This document shows, in pieces, positions 11,499 to 22,842 of a stretch of DNA of 64,000 bases. Positions within the stretch are counted from its first letter, which is position 1. Each line of letters starts with the position of its first letter. The DNA is from Hortaea werneckii (lineage: Eukaryota; Ascomycota; Dothideomycetes; Mycosphaerellales; Teratosphaeriaceae). Under the pieces are notes generated by a model. It had not been told where the DNA came from. It saw only the letters and a program-made list of their open reading frames with translations, and did no database searches. A program made the translations under genes and the position numbers. The stretch lies in NCBI GenBank assembly GCA_037044905.1, contig JBAOKB010000077.1:620001-684000 (forward strand). Reading direction: 5' to 3'.

Positions 11499-12744
11499 AA
11501 GAAAATTTTATATCTGTGCAGGTGCACTTGGGAGTTATTAAATTGGGAATTTACGATATCCAGGGTCGGGAAAGCCGCAGCGGCGCAGAAAGCTGTGCGC
11601 ATGGGTGGTTTAGCGATTGGTATTACTCCAGGTCGCTGTGACCTTGGAATGAAGCGTTGGCGCTGTTGGTGTTGACAATTGTAAATGAGACTTGGATTGA
11701 TATGCATAAACGCTTGATACTTTTTTTTTGTACATACGAGACACGATGGAGACGAACGGTCCTTCAAACGTATGCAAAAGCGTAATATATTAATTGGTAA
11801 AGAATTTGGCACGAATGAAGAACCTCCTGTACTACCGTAGCATGTGCATGTATCTCTCTGCGCCCTTCCGCCCCAACCTATCCACATAGGTACATACCGT
11901 AGCACTTCGCATGTTTTCTTGCCGCTGTGCTGCCGATGAAGCCCGCCACCCGGCCCGGCCTGCATAATGTGTTTCGGGCCTAGTGGAATTTGAGCCATGG
12001 GAAGTATGTAGACCCGGCTGCGGAGGTAGAAACAGCTGTTCAACGCCTTCATCAAACTTCAACTTCCAACTGACTCAACGCCTTTTCGAATAGGCAACGA
12101 CAAAGAGCTGACTGTCTTTTCCTTGTTATATCCCATGCCTTTATATAGACCGAGTAGGCGTCCTTGTGGCTATAACAGGTCACATATAGCTGTAGACAGT
12201 GCTAGAAGAGCCGCAGGGACCATCTCGCAGCTTGCACGCAAAACATACATATCCAACTTGCGAAGCTTGCGCGCTGCTAGCTCCCCGGGCCATGCCCCTT
12301 TCCCATGGATGTCCGGACGGCCCCCAGGACGAAAATGTCACACCACATCCAATCACACGACCCTCCCAGCTTTCCGCCGGCGTAGATGAGATGCAGGACC
12401 CTGGCTTTGCCGTCCCGGGGCGTCGAGCTTCCCCAGACTCTCACTACTGTCCGAACCTAAATGTATCCTTGGAGATCTGTTTCCCTGGCGATCCGTGTTC
12501 CAGACGAGGGCGTGTTTCCCTTCGACGGACGGTGACAGGCGAGAGCTTTCAATCTGTGGCCCGTGGACCAGGCGCTGCAACGGTTTCCTAGGCTACTGGA
12601 AGAGACTTATATACGGCCGTGACTCCCACTGCGTGTTTCGTCCCTATCTTCGCCTTCGCATTGATACAACTTCGCTTCTTGTATACGAGCTGTGCAATCT
12701 CTTATCTTGGTTCTAGAGTCTCACGCCTGTCCATCTTGATCAAA
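11499..12744. other. Gene-free spacer upstream of GPI protein
   Basis: 1.25 kb without a supportable gene; a long minus-strand frame here lacks family features. The last ~100 bp before 12745 are CT-rich, as in many fungal promoters. Confidence 0.4.
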
Positions 12745-13509
12745 ATGCAGTACACTACCGGGCTCGTCCTCGCTGTCGTCGGCCTTGCTGCCGCTCAGTC
12801 GTCCAGCACAGCAGCTGCGGGTGTGACATCTGTCACCTCTGCCTCAACGTCTAGCTCGACCTCTGAGTCTGGCTGCGGAGAGTCCATTGACCTGTAATTC
12901 CGGCCTGCCTCGAGATGATTCCAATTCGGATTCTCTAACAACTCTCTAGTATCATCCAGACCTGCCTCGGTAGCACCCAGGCGCAGCTCGCTGCATGCGA
13001 TGCCACTGATTGGGATTGCCTGTGCACTCAGCAAACCAACGTTTTGACGTAAGCCCGGCCAAAACCTCTTCCACCCCCATAGCCAGATTCTGACCTTCTC
13101 GTTTCTAGGTGCTACAACAACTGCCCGAGCGACCCGAATGCGTTTGGCGCCCAGCAAACTAAGACCAGCTACTGCAATGCTGCAAAGGCGTAAGCACGAT
13201 TTCCCATAGCTGAAAGACTTTTCCGAAGAAGCTCACAATTGTTACAGATACGGCTCGTCCTCATCATCCCGTACGGTCTCCGCAACAGCTTCCGTCTCCT
13301 CCTCACTCTCCGAAGCGATTGCCTCTCAGAGCACAGCCCTTGCTGCAGTAACGAGCGATAGCACGGCGTCCTCGACCGCGGACTCTACCTCCTCCGGTTC
13401 CGCTTCTGGCTCCGCTGCCACTGCTAGCGAGACTGACTCGGGTGCGACGGCCTTCGCTCCTGCTGGAGGCCTAATTGCTGCCATCTTTGGCTTGGCTGCA
13501 CTTGTATGA
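12745..13509 (+). CDS. Secreted GPI-anchored Ser/Thr-rich protein with Cys-rich domain, 4 exons
   Basis: Cell-surface protein of 196 aa from exons 12745-12893, 12950-13048, 13109-13189 and 13248-13509, all in phase. Residues 1-18 are a signal peptide (MQYTTGLVLAVVGLAAAQ). A short Ser/Thr stretch follows, then a compact domain with eight cysteines, including CLGSTQAQLAACDATDWDC, CTQQTNVLT and CYNNCPSD, as seen in a widespread family of mould GPI proteins. About 70 residues of Ser/Thr/Ala (likely O-mannosylated) lead to a C-terminal hydrophobic tail, AGGLIAAIFGLAALV, fitting a GPI signal. The cysteine spacing differs from a canonical CFEM domain. The likely role is in the cell wall; its exact function is unknown. 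Confidence 0.85.
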
Positions 13510-14256
13510 ACTCGTTGTTAAAAGCTAGCTTTGATCTGGATATTGTCTTCGCCTTGCTTGCTCCAGGATGTATTTCGAATTTAATGCTAAAGTGCAAGAG
13601 CAGCGTGGTGCTAGGATGGTGCGTGGCACATGCCCATGGTAATAAGGATTCCTTTTAGCAAAGAATTCATTCCCTTAGGCAGCCTTTGTTTGCTTAATGA
13701 ATTTTCAAAATCTTACAGCACTCTCCGTTTCCATCTAATGTCTTCGCTTTGGGAAGTGGCAAGGCTCTGGCAGGCGCGATTGCGGATCTCCGAGAACATC
13801 GGCGAAGACAGGTGGATTGGTTGAAGGCAGGGCGGCCTAGGGCGATCTGCTTTCGTCCGTCGAGACACAATTCTTTACTCTTTCGTGCCATCTTGCAGCG
13901 TCAAAAAGTCTCACAGCACATAGCCTGCAATGCCCTGAAGCCTGACCAAGTACGACACTTATACATCTCTTCATCTGTTATAGCATCTGGCTCTTGAAGG
14001 GTCTGCATGAGACGTCTTTTGCCCCACGGTCGGCGGGCCATTAGGGCCTCTTGACTTTTGCGCTCACGCAGCTCTTCTATCTTGACTTTTGACTTCTGGC
14101 ACTGTATTACAAACAATCTTTCAGTCTTCCTTTGATGTCTTGAATCTTCTGCGCTCTTGCAGCACTTGGCATGGGAAAGCCATGATGCCCTTTTCCCGTC
14201 TTAAAAGACATGTCCTGAACATTTGAGGTGATTCTTTCCCGCAGCATTGGCCCTGC
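13510..14256. other. Intergenic, 3' ends of GPI protein and PAB2
   Basis: A 747-bp convergent spacer; I see only short uninformative ORFs. Confidence 0.4.
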
Positions 14257-15000
14257 TCAGTACGGGTTGTATCCCCGAGCGCGTCCTCTATATCCTCCGC
14301 GGTAGCTGTGAGACGGTCAGTAAGCCGACTGCATTCCAAAAGCAAGAAGTGAGTGTCAACATACCCTCCGCGAGGCATATGTGGAGGTGGACCGTAACCT
14401 CCACGACCACCATACATTGGTGGACCATATCCTCCTCCAAAGCCACCCCGGCCGCGAGGCGCACCTCCGCCACGACCACCGCGTCCGCCACGCGTCATGC
14501 CAGGCAAGTTCGTCCGTTTAGGTACCACCTGCTCCTGAATCAGTGTCTATACAGTCCTGTGGTCCTGGACCGCGTCATACCTTAATATTCCTGCCTCTGA
14601 ACATGCTCTCGTTCAACACCAGGGCCTGCGTGACAAGGTTTGGCTCGGTGAACTCAACATAAGCATAGCCTTTCGGATGTCCAGTGAACTTGTCCAGTAG
14701 TATGGTAACCCTGTTGATACTGCCCACGCTTTGGAAATGCGCCTGGATCTCCTCCGGGCTTGCGCCATAATCCACGTTGCCGACAAAGACACTTCTCGCG
14801 TCGATGTCCTCCTTGCTTTCCCGTAATGATTCCTGCTGCGAGTCGATCTGGGCCTGCATCTCGCGTAGTTTTGCCGCTTCCGCTTCCATCTCCTGTACGC
14901 GCTTCTTCATTGCTGCGATTTCCTCCTCATCCCCAGCTTCCTCTTCCTCTGGTGCGCGGTCGAGCTGTTCATCCTCGCGCTTATCTTCGACGTCTGCCAT
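14257..15000 (-). CDS. PAB2: Nuclear poly(A)-binding protein Pab2 (PABPN1 type)
   Basis: Nuclear RRM protein that binds poly(A) tails and supports exosome and polyadenylation functions. Exons 15000-14581, 14528-14365 and 14305-14257 give 210 aa. Layout: an acidic N-terminus, a predicted coiled coil (residues about 25-65, EEIAAMKKRVQEMEAEAAKL), one RRM with RNP2 SVFVGNVDY and RNP1 KGYAYVEF, then an Arg/Gly-rich tail (RGGRGGRGGG ... PRGGYRGGYRGRARGYNPY) that is a likely arginine-methylation target. The domain order is exactly that of PABPN1/Pab2. The last exon is only 49 nt. The start MADVED is the first ATG; an upstream in-frame GTG is not required. Confidence 0.93.
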
Positions 15001-15883
15001 GGTGTCGATTGCTTTAGGGTTTCGAGGTCGAGCTTGTGTCACCTATTCAAGCACGCGAAGCACGGTCAGTACCCGTGCGTTCCGGAGAGTGTGGATCAAC
15101 GCCAATAGTAGAGTCTTACTGCCTTCGCAATATGATATAGGTACAATCTCTCAGTGCCACAAGGTTCGACAGTCAGTATCGTGGGACGGACGTGGAAAGG
15201 GACGGAGAAGTTATGGTGGGAATTATTGTTGCAGGGCGAATTGGCGAAACCTGGAGCTGAGCTATGCGGACTAACCCGATTTGGAAGGAGTGGCTTCACA
15301 TGCTGCGTCTGCTATGTCCGCAGCCAAAGCATGTGAAGATCACTGCTTACATCACACAAATTACCCGATATAAGTGATGAGGCTTACAGCAGAGCCTCAA
15401 AGGCTGTCATACGTTGCGGCCTCTCCCTTTACCGCATCAGCAAGCGAGCCATACTGAGCCCCCCCCCCCCCCCCCCCCGTCAGTCTATCATTCGACCCTT
15501 TGTCTTTCTCGAGGCAGCAAAAGAGTGTATCAACCCGATGACTATAGTCTTCGTGAATTTTCGAGGCTGGAGGTACAGCATCCCACAGCGGCACCACAGC
15601 TGTTGGCTTGACCTGAAAGCTCTCCATTGTGGAAATAATTGGTTTTGAGCCTTCAATGCTAATGCTATCTTTTACCCTCCCTTCTTGCACCCGATCATTG
15701 CAAGAATGCATCCAATAGTCCACCTATTCGAGCCACATATCTTTTTGAAACGCCGAAACGCCACGCTTAGTTAGATCCTCATAGTTTGACAGCGTCCCAC
15801 CCAGTCAAAGCCTTGCCTTCCGTCTGCTCCCCAGCTCTTTGGTACCAAATTCTCTTCAATGTGTTTCTTCAACCTGATGGAAT
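15001..15883. other. Intergenic between RAE1 stop and PAB2 start
   Basis: 883 bp containing the PAB2 promoter and the RAE1 3' end. It includes an unusual 20-base cytosine run; otherwise I see no gene. Confidence 0.4.
15459..15478 (+). repeat. Homopolymer tract (C)20
   Basis: Twenty consecutive cytosines in a region of mixed composition. The true length is probably uncertain, as such runs are hard to sequence. Confidence 0.9.
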
Positions 15884-17039
15884 CTACCGCTTTCCTGTCT
15901 TCGGGCGCGGCTTACACTCATCTCCTACGATTGGGTGCAGCATGATCTTGTTTGGATACTGCTGGCTGTTGCCCTGGTATCCCTTGCTCCAATCATAGCT
16001 GACCGCGTACGCGAAGATGTTTCCGCCCTTGTTGAAGTCCGTTGCCACGATGCTGCCTCCAACTTCGGGATACCCCTTGAGACGGTGCTTGGCGTCTTTA
16101 TCCCAGAAGTGGAACGTGCCATCACTTCCTGCGGTGCTGAAAGTTCCGTGTTGCGGGTGGAAAGAGATCGCGTTCACAGCGAAGACGTTCGAGGTGTTGC
16201 GGTCGTTCGGTGGGGTTTGACGATGGCACTTGAAGGAAAAGTTGCCACTCTGGTCCTTGTCCTCGACGTACTGTATAGCGCAACGCCCTTCGATCGAGCC
16301 AATGGCGAAGCCGTTCGGCTCTGGTGAGAAGATAGAGACGACTCTGGATTGCCATTTCAAGGGACTTTGCAGCGTGCGGTAGAAGGTGCCCGGCTGGTTG
16401 ACGTTCACGACGTGGATCCATCGGTCTGCAGTGCCAACGACGAGCATGTCATTGCGCACATCCATAGTGTAAATCCTCTCCTTGGCTTCAACTTGGCCAG
16501 CAGGGGTTGGACTGCGAAGATCCCAGTACTTGACCATCTTGTCCCATCCACCCGTAACAAGCATTTGGTTACCTCCAGCTACAATTGTCTCACAGCATGA
16601 TATAGGCTGGTCGTGCTGCGCAACTTGCTGAGTGCTACCGGATTGGATGTCGAGCATTTTCGCCGTCTTGTCAGCCGATGCACCGAAGACCTTCGAGCCA
16701 TCCTGCACAGAATCGTTGTTAATACCCTCCTCTGAATATCGAGCGCTCGCGCAGTCTCAGTGCATGTCCTCTGCTTACCTTAGACCAAGCACAGTTCAAC
16801 ACAGGTCCTTCAAAGTCAAATAGCGCCTTCCCTTGACTGTTGCCGTTCTGATCGATCTCGTAAATTCGCACTTTCTTGTCCCAACTCGCAACCGCCAAGT
16901 GTTCTGACTGAGGCGAAAAGGCGATATTGGAGATGCTGTCCTCGGGCGGGTCGGCGACAGCAACATCTTTGCTGAGGTCACCTTGGGTCGGGTTGGTGTT
17001 GGCGGCAGAGGAAGCAGCGCCGCCGAAGAGGCCAGCCAT
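15884..17039 (-). CDS. RAE1: mRNA export factor Rae1/Gle2 (WD40)
   Basis: Nuclear-pore-associated beta-propeller that binds the GLEBS motif of a nucleoporin and functions in mRNA export and spindle events. Exons 17039-16779 and 16702-15884 give 359 aa; the 76-nt intron is phase 0. WD-type blades are visible throughout: ISNIAFSPQSEHLAVASWDKKVRIYEI, KVFGASADKTAKMLDI, MLVTGGWDKMVKYWDLRS, MLVVGTADRWIHVV and TFSTAGSDGTFHFWDKD. The family markers TGGWDKMVKYWDLR and GFAIGSIEGRCAIQYV are present. The start MAGLFGG... matches fungal homologues. Length and frame are normal. Confidence 0.95.
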
Positions 17040-18246
17040 CTCTGCTTCTTTAGGACGAGGTGGACGATTGGATGAACGATGACTGGTAGAGCGAGCAGTG
17101 CTGGTCTTCTGTGCAGGTGTGTTAGTCCCATGATTGGATGGAGGAGGCATCTTTACTCTGGGAGACTTACACTGTCGTGTCAAGGCGCACTGGTCGCCAG
17201 CTATTTTGAACAATTACCTGTTTGCAGCTCAATGTACGTTTGCCTTCAAAGGACAGCTAGAAGCGGCTTGGGCTCTGCTGCCTTTGACTCTGTCTTGACT
17301 ACGCGTTTCAACATCTGAACTGTCGCGAAGCTCTGTCTCGCTAGACGCGGCCGCGATTCCGTGCCAAGACCCGCCAGCTTCCCGCTCCCGCTCCGCCTTG
17401 TCAAAATCTCCTCCATCTCTGCTTTGATCCCATTCTTTCCATCAACTCCTCGTTCGAAGAATCGCAATCAAAGCTTACATACCGACAACCTTCTCAAGAT
17501 GGTCTGTCCTTGTACATATAGCTTTGGGAGAAAGTCCCCGGACGTCCATCTTCACTGAAGAATGGGTTACGCGGAAACGCGCCGCCATAGAAGCACCACC
17601 AGCGGCCCATCCCCCTTCACTTCAACCTCCACCCCTCTCTACCCATCTGCGGTACCGCTTGCACTCCTTCATGGACACGCCATCTGCTCGGATCTTGCTG
17701 GCTTGGGGGACATCCTTCGCGGGATGCCTGGCAACAGGGAGCGAGGATATGAGCTCTGCTTCCTCGTTCTTCGCAGGGTCTCGCTGCAGTGTGCGGGTCG
17801 AGTAGGAGGAGATGCCGCAGAATTTGCGGTAGGAAGACAAGGTGGGCTCACAGGTTGTGGGGTTGGGATCTTTCGTCGCGGTCAATAGATATGCGATTGC
17901 CAGTCTCTGTCTGCGGATGGAACGGGTAACTCAATGGGGCTCATTCTCGAGGCGAGGAGTCCACTTTTAGGGTCTGAGTGGCGAGCTAAGCCAGCTCAGG
18001 AGGCTGGCCGAAGCTGCGCTTGCTGTGTCAAAGCAGCCGGACTCCATCTACCTTCATGAGGTTATGCGTTCAGGTGATGATGAAAAGCAAAATAGAGTCA
18101 AGCACTGAATCAGCGTCTTCCGTCCCTCGCCTTCACTGGAAGGGTTGGTTGGCGTATTCGTTGATGCTACATTTGCCTACGACGGTATCTGATGGACGCT
18201 ATTATACAACTTCTCTGTACACAATCCTTGCTATATCCCACATTGT
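17040..18246. other. Intergenic with weak small-ORF candidates
   Basis: 1.2 kb upstream of RAE1. The stretch 17520-17890 is open on both strands for about 90 codons, but neither reading has a convincing ATG or a family match. I do not call a gene. Confidence 0.3.
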
Positions 18247-19473
18247 TTATAGCCTGTACTCTGGCAGCTGCAGCCCAGAGCCAAAGAGAGCAGAAAGAGG
18301 CCCGAAGAGCACGCTCAGGGTACCAAGTACGCCGGACCTGTTGATCAGGCTCGCAATCCACATAATGCTGTAGAATGTCCAGATTCCCCATGCTGTTTGT
18401 GGATTGGCAGAACCTGGAACGCCAGGATAAAGCTTTTGTCCCTCTTGGACGAAGGGTTTCACCTGCTGTTGGTACTGTTTGAGAGCTTCCTGCACGTCAT
18501 CATAAGTATTGATGCAGCCGGCAAGGATGTAAGCCCCAACCAAGGCCAACGTCGTCCCCTGTCCAGAGACAGGCGAGGGGGCGTAACCACTGTCACCCAA
18601 CAGTGCCACTCGGCCCTTCACCCACGATTCGGGTTTTGCTTGAGCTACTGGGGTCACGTAAAAGTCGTCTGCTTTCATCATCTGCTCTAAGATCCTCGGG
18701 GTTTCCCATCCCATGTCGGCAAAACGCCGCGCAAACTCCTGCTTCTGCTCTTCTGCTGGCATTCTTCCGATTTTGCCACTCTCTTCTGTCATGAGGGCCA
18801 GATAGGCGCCTGTCAGTCCTTGCTTCGCACGTGGACGTGTACAAGCACATCTGCCCCCTGGTGCGTTGCACCATCGACTCCAGGTAGTATCCGACTTCTG
18901 CCAGGGGATTGACATCAGTGCGACACATTGATTGAGGCTGCGAATATGCGCAGAATCCTTCCCAAAGACTAGTGACCTGGTGTGGCTATAGAGACCATCT
19001 GCAGCAATGACAATGTCGAAATCGCGGTCTGGGTGGTGTTCGAAGCTCGCAGTAACATGCGAGCCGTGATCTGTCAGTGCGCTGATCTGGTCTCCAAAGA
19101 TGCATTCCGTGTTGTCTTTGGTTCGCTGATAGATGACATCGACCATGTCACCCCTTAGAATCTCAATCTCCTTGACGAAAGAGTTGGCACTACTTTCTTT
19201 ACTGGCCGGAAAGTCGGCCCATGACTGATCGTTCTCCGTAACGAACCTTATGCCTTCGTCTCCGACGGTCCTCTCTTTGAGTGCCTCCCAGATGCCCATT
19301 TTCTTGACGATTGGCACTCCGTTCCCTGCTACATCGATCTGTTGGCCCGTAGCCCGAAGTTGAGGTGCGCGCTCCACAATAGTAACCTGCTGACCTGCCC
19401 TGCTTAGGAGGAGGGCGCAGGAAGGCCCAGCAATGCCTCCACCTGCAATCAAAATTCTTTTCGGCGTCGCCAT
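18247..19473 (-). CDS. FAD-dependent monooxygenase (PHBH-fold)
   Basis: Class A flavoprotein hydroxylase, 408 aa, single exon. The N-terminal dinucleotide-binding motif GGGIAGPSCALLLSRAG (residues 11-27) is followed by the acidic ribose-binding E of VERAP. The DG motif is DIVIAADGLYSHTRS (about 152-166) and the GD motif is VALLGDSGYAPSPVSGQGTTLAL (about 292-314). The C-terminus is hydrophobic (LINRSGVLGTLSVLFGPLSALFGSG), perhaps membrane-associated. Such enzymes often act on aromatic or polyketide substrates; no biosynthetic cluster surrounds it, so a lone detoxification or catabolic role is as likely. A perfect palindrome lies 124-137 bp upstream of the start. Confidence 0.88.
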   Translation of the reverse strand: MATPKRILIAGGGIAGPSCALLLSRAGQQVTIVERAPQLRATGQQIDVAGNGVPIVKKMGIWEALKERTVGDEGIRFVTENDQSWADFPASKESSANSFVKEIEILRGDMVDVIYQRTKDNTECIFGDQISALTDHGSHVTASFEHHPDRDFDIVIAADGLYSHTRSLVFGKDSAHIRSLNQCVALMSIPWQKSDTTWSRWCNAPGGRCACTRPRAKQGLTGAYLALMTEESGKIGRMPAEEQKQEFARRFADMGWETPRILEQMMKADDFYVTPVAQAKPESWVKGRVALLGDSGYAPSPVSGQGTTLALVGAYILAGCINTYDDVQEALKQYQQQVKPFVQEGQKLYPGVPGSANPQTAWGIWTFYSIMWIASLINRSGVLGTLSVLFGPLSALFGSGLQLPEYRL

Positions 19474-20291
19474 TTGGTAATTAATGTGAGATTTGATGTA
19501 AAGGATTCAACCAGGGCAATGGACTTTTTGTATATATACGATGAGACAGAATTTAGCTTTCGTTCTGAAAACGCCGTACACGCTCCGATCGCCGTACCAC
19601 CGTACGGTGGATTTTTGCCGTGTCGACAAACTTTTGTCCATAGTAACGTCAACCATAACGTTTGAAAGTAATAACAACTCGCGGATATCCTAATCGTATG
19701 CTGTGATGTTTGTTTGCGAGTTGATGGCTCTCACGGGAAAACAGAGGGACGGAGCCAAAAGGCAAGGGTAAAACAAAAAAAGACAAAAAAGAGGACGTTG
19801 ACTTGTCGTCGTGTGGAGGCTTCATCGAAACGTGAACTCACGTTGGATGCCATGGCGGCGGCCATGGAATAGCAGACAACGAGTATGCTCATGTTCATCA
19901 TGACATGAGCCTTCAAGATTGAGTGCAAGCCTCTCAGAACAAATCAGGCGTGGAGTCTCGACAACACAGACTCTCACGGACTACCCAATATCACATGCAG
20001 GAAGCAAGAAGGCAAGGCGGGAATCACTGAAGTCGTAGAATAATACAAAGTCTCCTAATAGGGAATTTCCAACCTGTTTTGATCCCCTGGAACTTTCCTC
20101 ACTCCGTCTGGGGTTTCATCATCTGGTATCTATCCTGTACATGCTTCAGATTACGACTTCGGCCAATGATTCATGCCCAAGCGCCATACTCCACGGTAGG
20201 CAAGCTCCTTTCCGATGCCCTCGCCATCGGTGTGCACCTACTTTGGATCGCCAAGATAGCCCAAGAAAGCGCACATATCTATCTCGGTCGC
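19474..20291. other. Promoter of the monooxygenase and 3' end of the MHYT gene
   Basis: 818 bp with no supportable ORF. It contains the palindrome at 19597-19610 and two nearby copies of GCCGTAC. Confidence 0.4.
19597..19610. promoter_or_regulatory. Perfect 14-bp palindrome CCACCGTACGGTGG
   Basis: Exact inverted repeat with a CGTACG core, 124 bp upstream of the monooxygenase ATG. Partial copies GCCGTAC occur at about 19572 and 19591. It fits a dimeric zinc-cluster regulator site in shape; the factor is unknown. Confidence 0.45.
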
Positions 20292-22842
20292 CTAGTACCC
20301 AAGTTTAGGAGGCAAGAACCGGGATCGTGTTGCTTCCATGAGTTCGTCAACGAACGTGTCTTCCTGTTTGGCGGTACTAACGGCGACTTTCATGCCTAGC
20401 CCGAGGCCCTTAACTTCATTGGTGTAGTCGCTCCTACTGTCGCTCTTGACGACAGTCTCGCTGTTCACCAAGATACCGCCCCAGAGGTTGTCGCGATCAG
20501 GTTCCGAGCCTTTGTCGTTCACAGTCGCGCTCATCTTGCGTGGCCTGTCAACTAACTCGTGCATCGAAGATCCATCACTGTTCCCGAAGCTGTCACTGCG
20601 CGAATCTGTTGGCTTTCGTGCTTCGGGCTTGCCGTGCTTTTGGCCTGCCTTTGCGAAGCTTTCTCTCAAGGTCTTCCGTACCCTGTGCCCGAGACGCTGA
20701 TTATGCACTCTCCGAGCAAGAAGTGGACCGAACTCTTGGTGGATATCTCGAGCCAGGATTGCATGATCTGGCGAGCCCTTGTAGCAGCGCTGACGAGCGC
20801 TAAAGAAGGCTAGGGGGATCTTGATGATATCATGACACGTCTCCAAAGAAGTATGCATATCTGTGATTACGCAGAATGCGTATATCCAGCTGACACCTAT
20901 CTTCGTCGACTGGCCCGAGTAATGTGCAAACACCGGCCGGGCAAGGAATCTAGCTTCGCGGAACCAGTCCGGAGGCACTTGATGGCCGAGCTGAACGATA
21001 GCGCCAAGTATCCTGTTGGCAAAACCTTGCTCCTGTGGCGACCGCTGCAGGTCAGCGTGATTTCGATCCTCCAAGAACGCTATACAAGACCGGGTCTTCA
21101 ATCCGTCCAAACGCTCGAGGAACTCGGCTTGCCATTGTTCGGGCTCTTCGAGAAGAAGTGGCGCATCGGGTAGTTGGTCCTGGTTCCCTTGCTTCACTCC
21201 AACGTCGAACCCTTTCCCATTGGGCCGTGGGATTAGTCCGAAAAAGTTGAGCCAGGTACCTGGTTTGTCGACGGAGCTTGATGTTTCTAGGAAACGGTTG
21301 AGGTTTTCCAGATGCACTTCCAGGGCAGGAAGCGGTATTTGCATTGTCTCAGCAATGTTGCGGCCGATTTGCTGCACGCTGCCAAATTTGTAGCCAGCGT
21401 TGAAGAGCTTATCACGGTCTTCGTATGTCAATCGCCTCGTCAGGAACATTAATTGACCCTTGCCGAAGTGAGGTACAGATCGCGCCGACTCGACATCCTC
21501 AAGTTTGTCCATTTGTAGTGTGCTGCGCTTGACTTTGTCTTCTGGGTTCAGTGTGCCAGTCTCGACGATTCGGTCATACAATACTCCGATCTGCTCTACC
21601 GGCAGATGCAGAGCTGCTGCCAAGCCAGCCGCAGCGGTACAGAACCTTTCGCGGAAGACAATAGAGTAGTCGCTATAGGTCTCCGGGTCATAGACTGCAG
21701 AGGAGGCAGAGCTGGTCGGCCTAGAGTCCGATTCGCTATCATTTCTGACTGCCGCGAGGTGTTGTTTCATACGTGGAATAAGCTCAGTAACACCCGCCCA
21801 GTTTCGAGTGACGCGAAAGATCCACTGAAACACCGGATGTGAGGTATCGAACTCTTCGCTGAAGGTACGATGCTGGTACTTGTCTGTGATTTCTCGTGCA
21901 GGCATGACACCCTCCGTCGTCACCAAGATGCGACCGTCTGGATCGAACATGGCGCATGCCAGCATAATCTTTTGTGATCTTGTCTTAAGAACGTGAGTTC
22001 GGTATCTCGTGAAGACAAGTACGCCGACGACGATGACTGCTGCCGCTGCGCAAAGTGCACCTGCGACGGCAACTTGAGCGTTTCGGGAGTTGATTGCGCC
22101 GGGCCCATTGTACTCCTGTAGGGTGTAAATGCATCCTGTCGATGCAGTGAAATGCATAGCACATACACCGCCAGCCAGGAGCATCGCACACAGTAGTCGC
22201 TTCCACCATGAACTGATCCACTTTTCACGGAGAGTGTAGAGCAGGATTAAAACCAGCATGCAATCGCCGATAGCAATGATGATGGATGCAGCGAGAAATC
22301 GGCTGGCATACTGTAGGGTGTAGTTCGTGATGCCGAAATTGCCGATGTAATGCATGCCTACGATAGATAGCCCGGCAAAGACACCGGTGCATACTAACAG
22401 AGACCAGTGTAGAGCTGCAGATTTGGTCGGAAGTTCTGCGGCGGAGAAAGCAATGGTGAGGCCGATGATGGGCAAGAACACGGACAGAGTGGTGTAACCA
22501 GCGTTGTATACCAGCTGGATGCGTGCTTCGCCAGCACCAAGTATGATGGCTCTATTTCCGATGAAGTGCATGCACCAGATGCCGACGAGGCCCATTGATG
22601 TAGCGCAGCCGAGAGTCTCGAGCCTGAGAAAGGTAGGTCAGTATCGTGTCTCCTCTTTTTATGGGGCTAGGCACCCACCAGCTCCTCACATTCCCCAACG
22701 CAGTTCCTCTCCTGTTCAACATTTCAATAGTCAGAAGACAGCCACACAAGCTGGCAAAGTAAGAAGCCGCAACGATGCCAGCATCGAAGTGACTTGGCTG
22801 CTCTATGTTCAGCCCATCCTTCGCAGATCCGTGCATCGACAT
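20292..22842 (-). CDS. MHYT-domain integral membrane protein
   Basis: Predicted membrane sensor of 831 aa from exons 22842-22679 and 22623-20292, joined in phase 2 within VRSW/LETLG. The first ~250 residues hold seven helices with the MHYT signature repeated three times: WCMHFIGN, VGMHYIGNFG and CAMHFTAS. In bacteria these Met/His motifs are proposed to bind a metal such as copper and sense O2, CO or NO. The remaining ~580 residues are soluble, with no GGDEF, kinase or other domain that I recognise; they include FDPDGRILVTTEGVMPAREI, a PAS-like start, and a Ser-rich tail. Output mechanism is unknown. The fungal form with a long cytoplasmic tail is known from genomes but not functionally described to my knowledge. 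Confidence 0.85.

Noticed and set aside
11318..12055. 245-codon minus-strand open frame overlapping the fusion gene end
   Set aside because: Overlaps real coding sequence and has no domain or conserved motif that I can see.
17524..17888. Small proteins on either strand
   Set aside because: Both depend on non-ATG starts; no motif or splice site supports either one.
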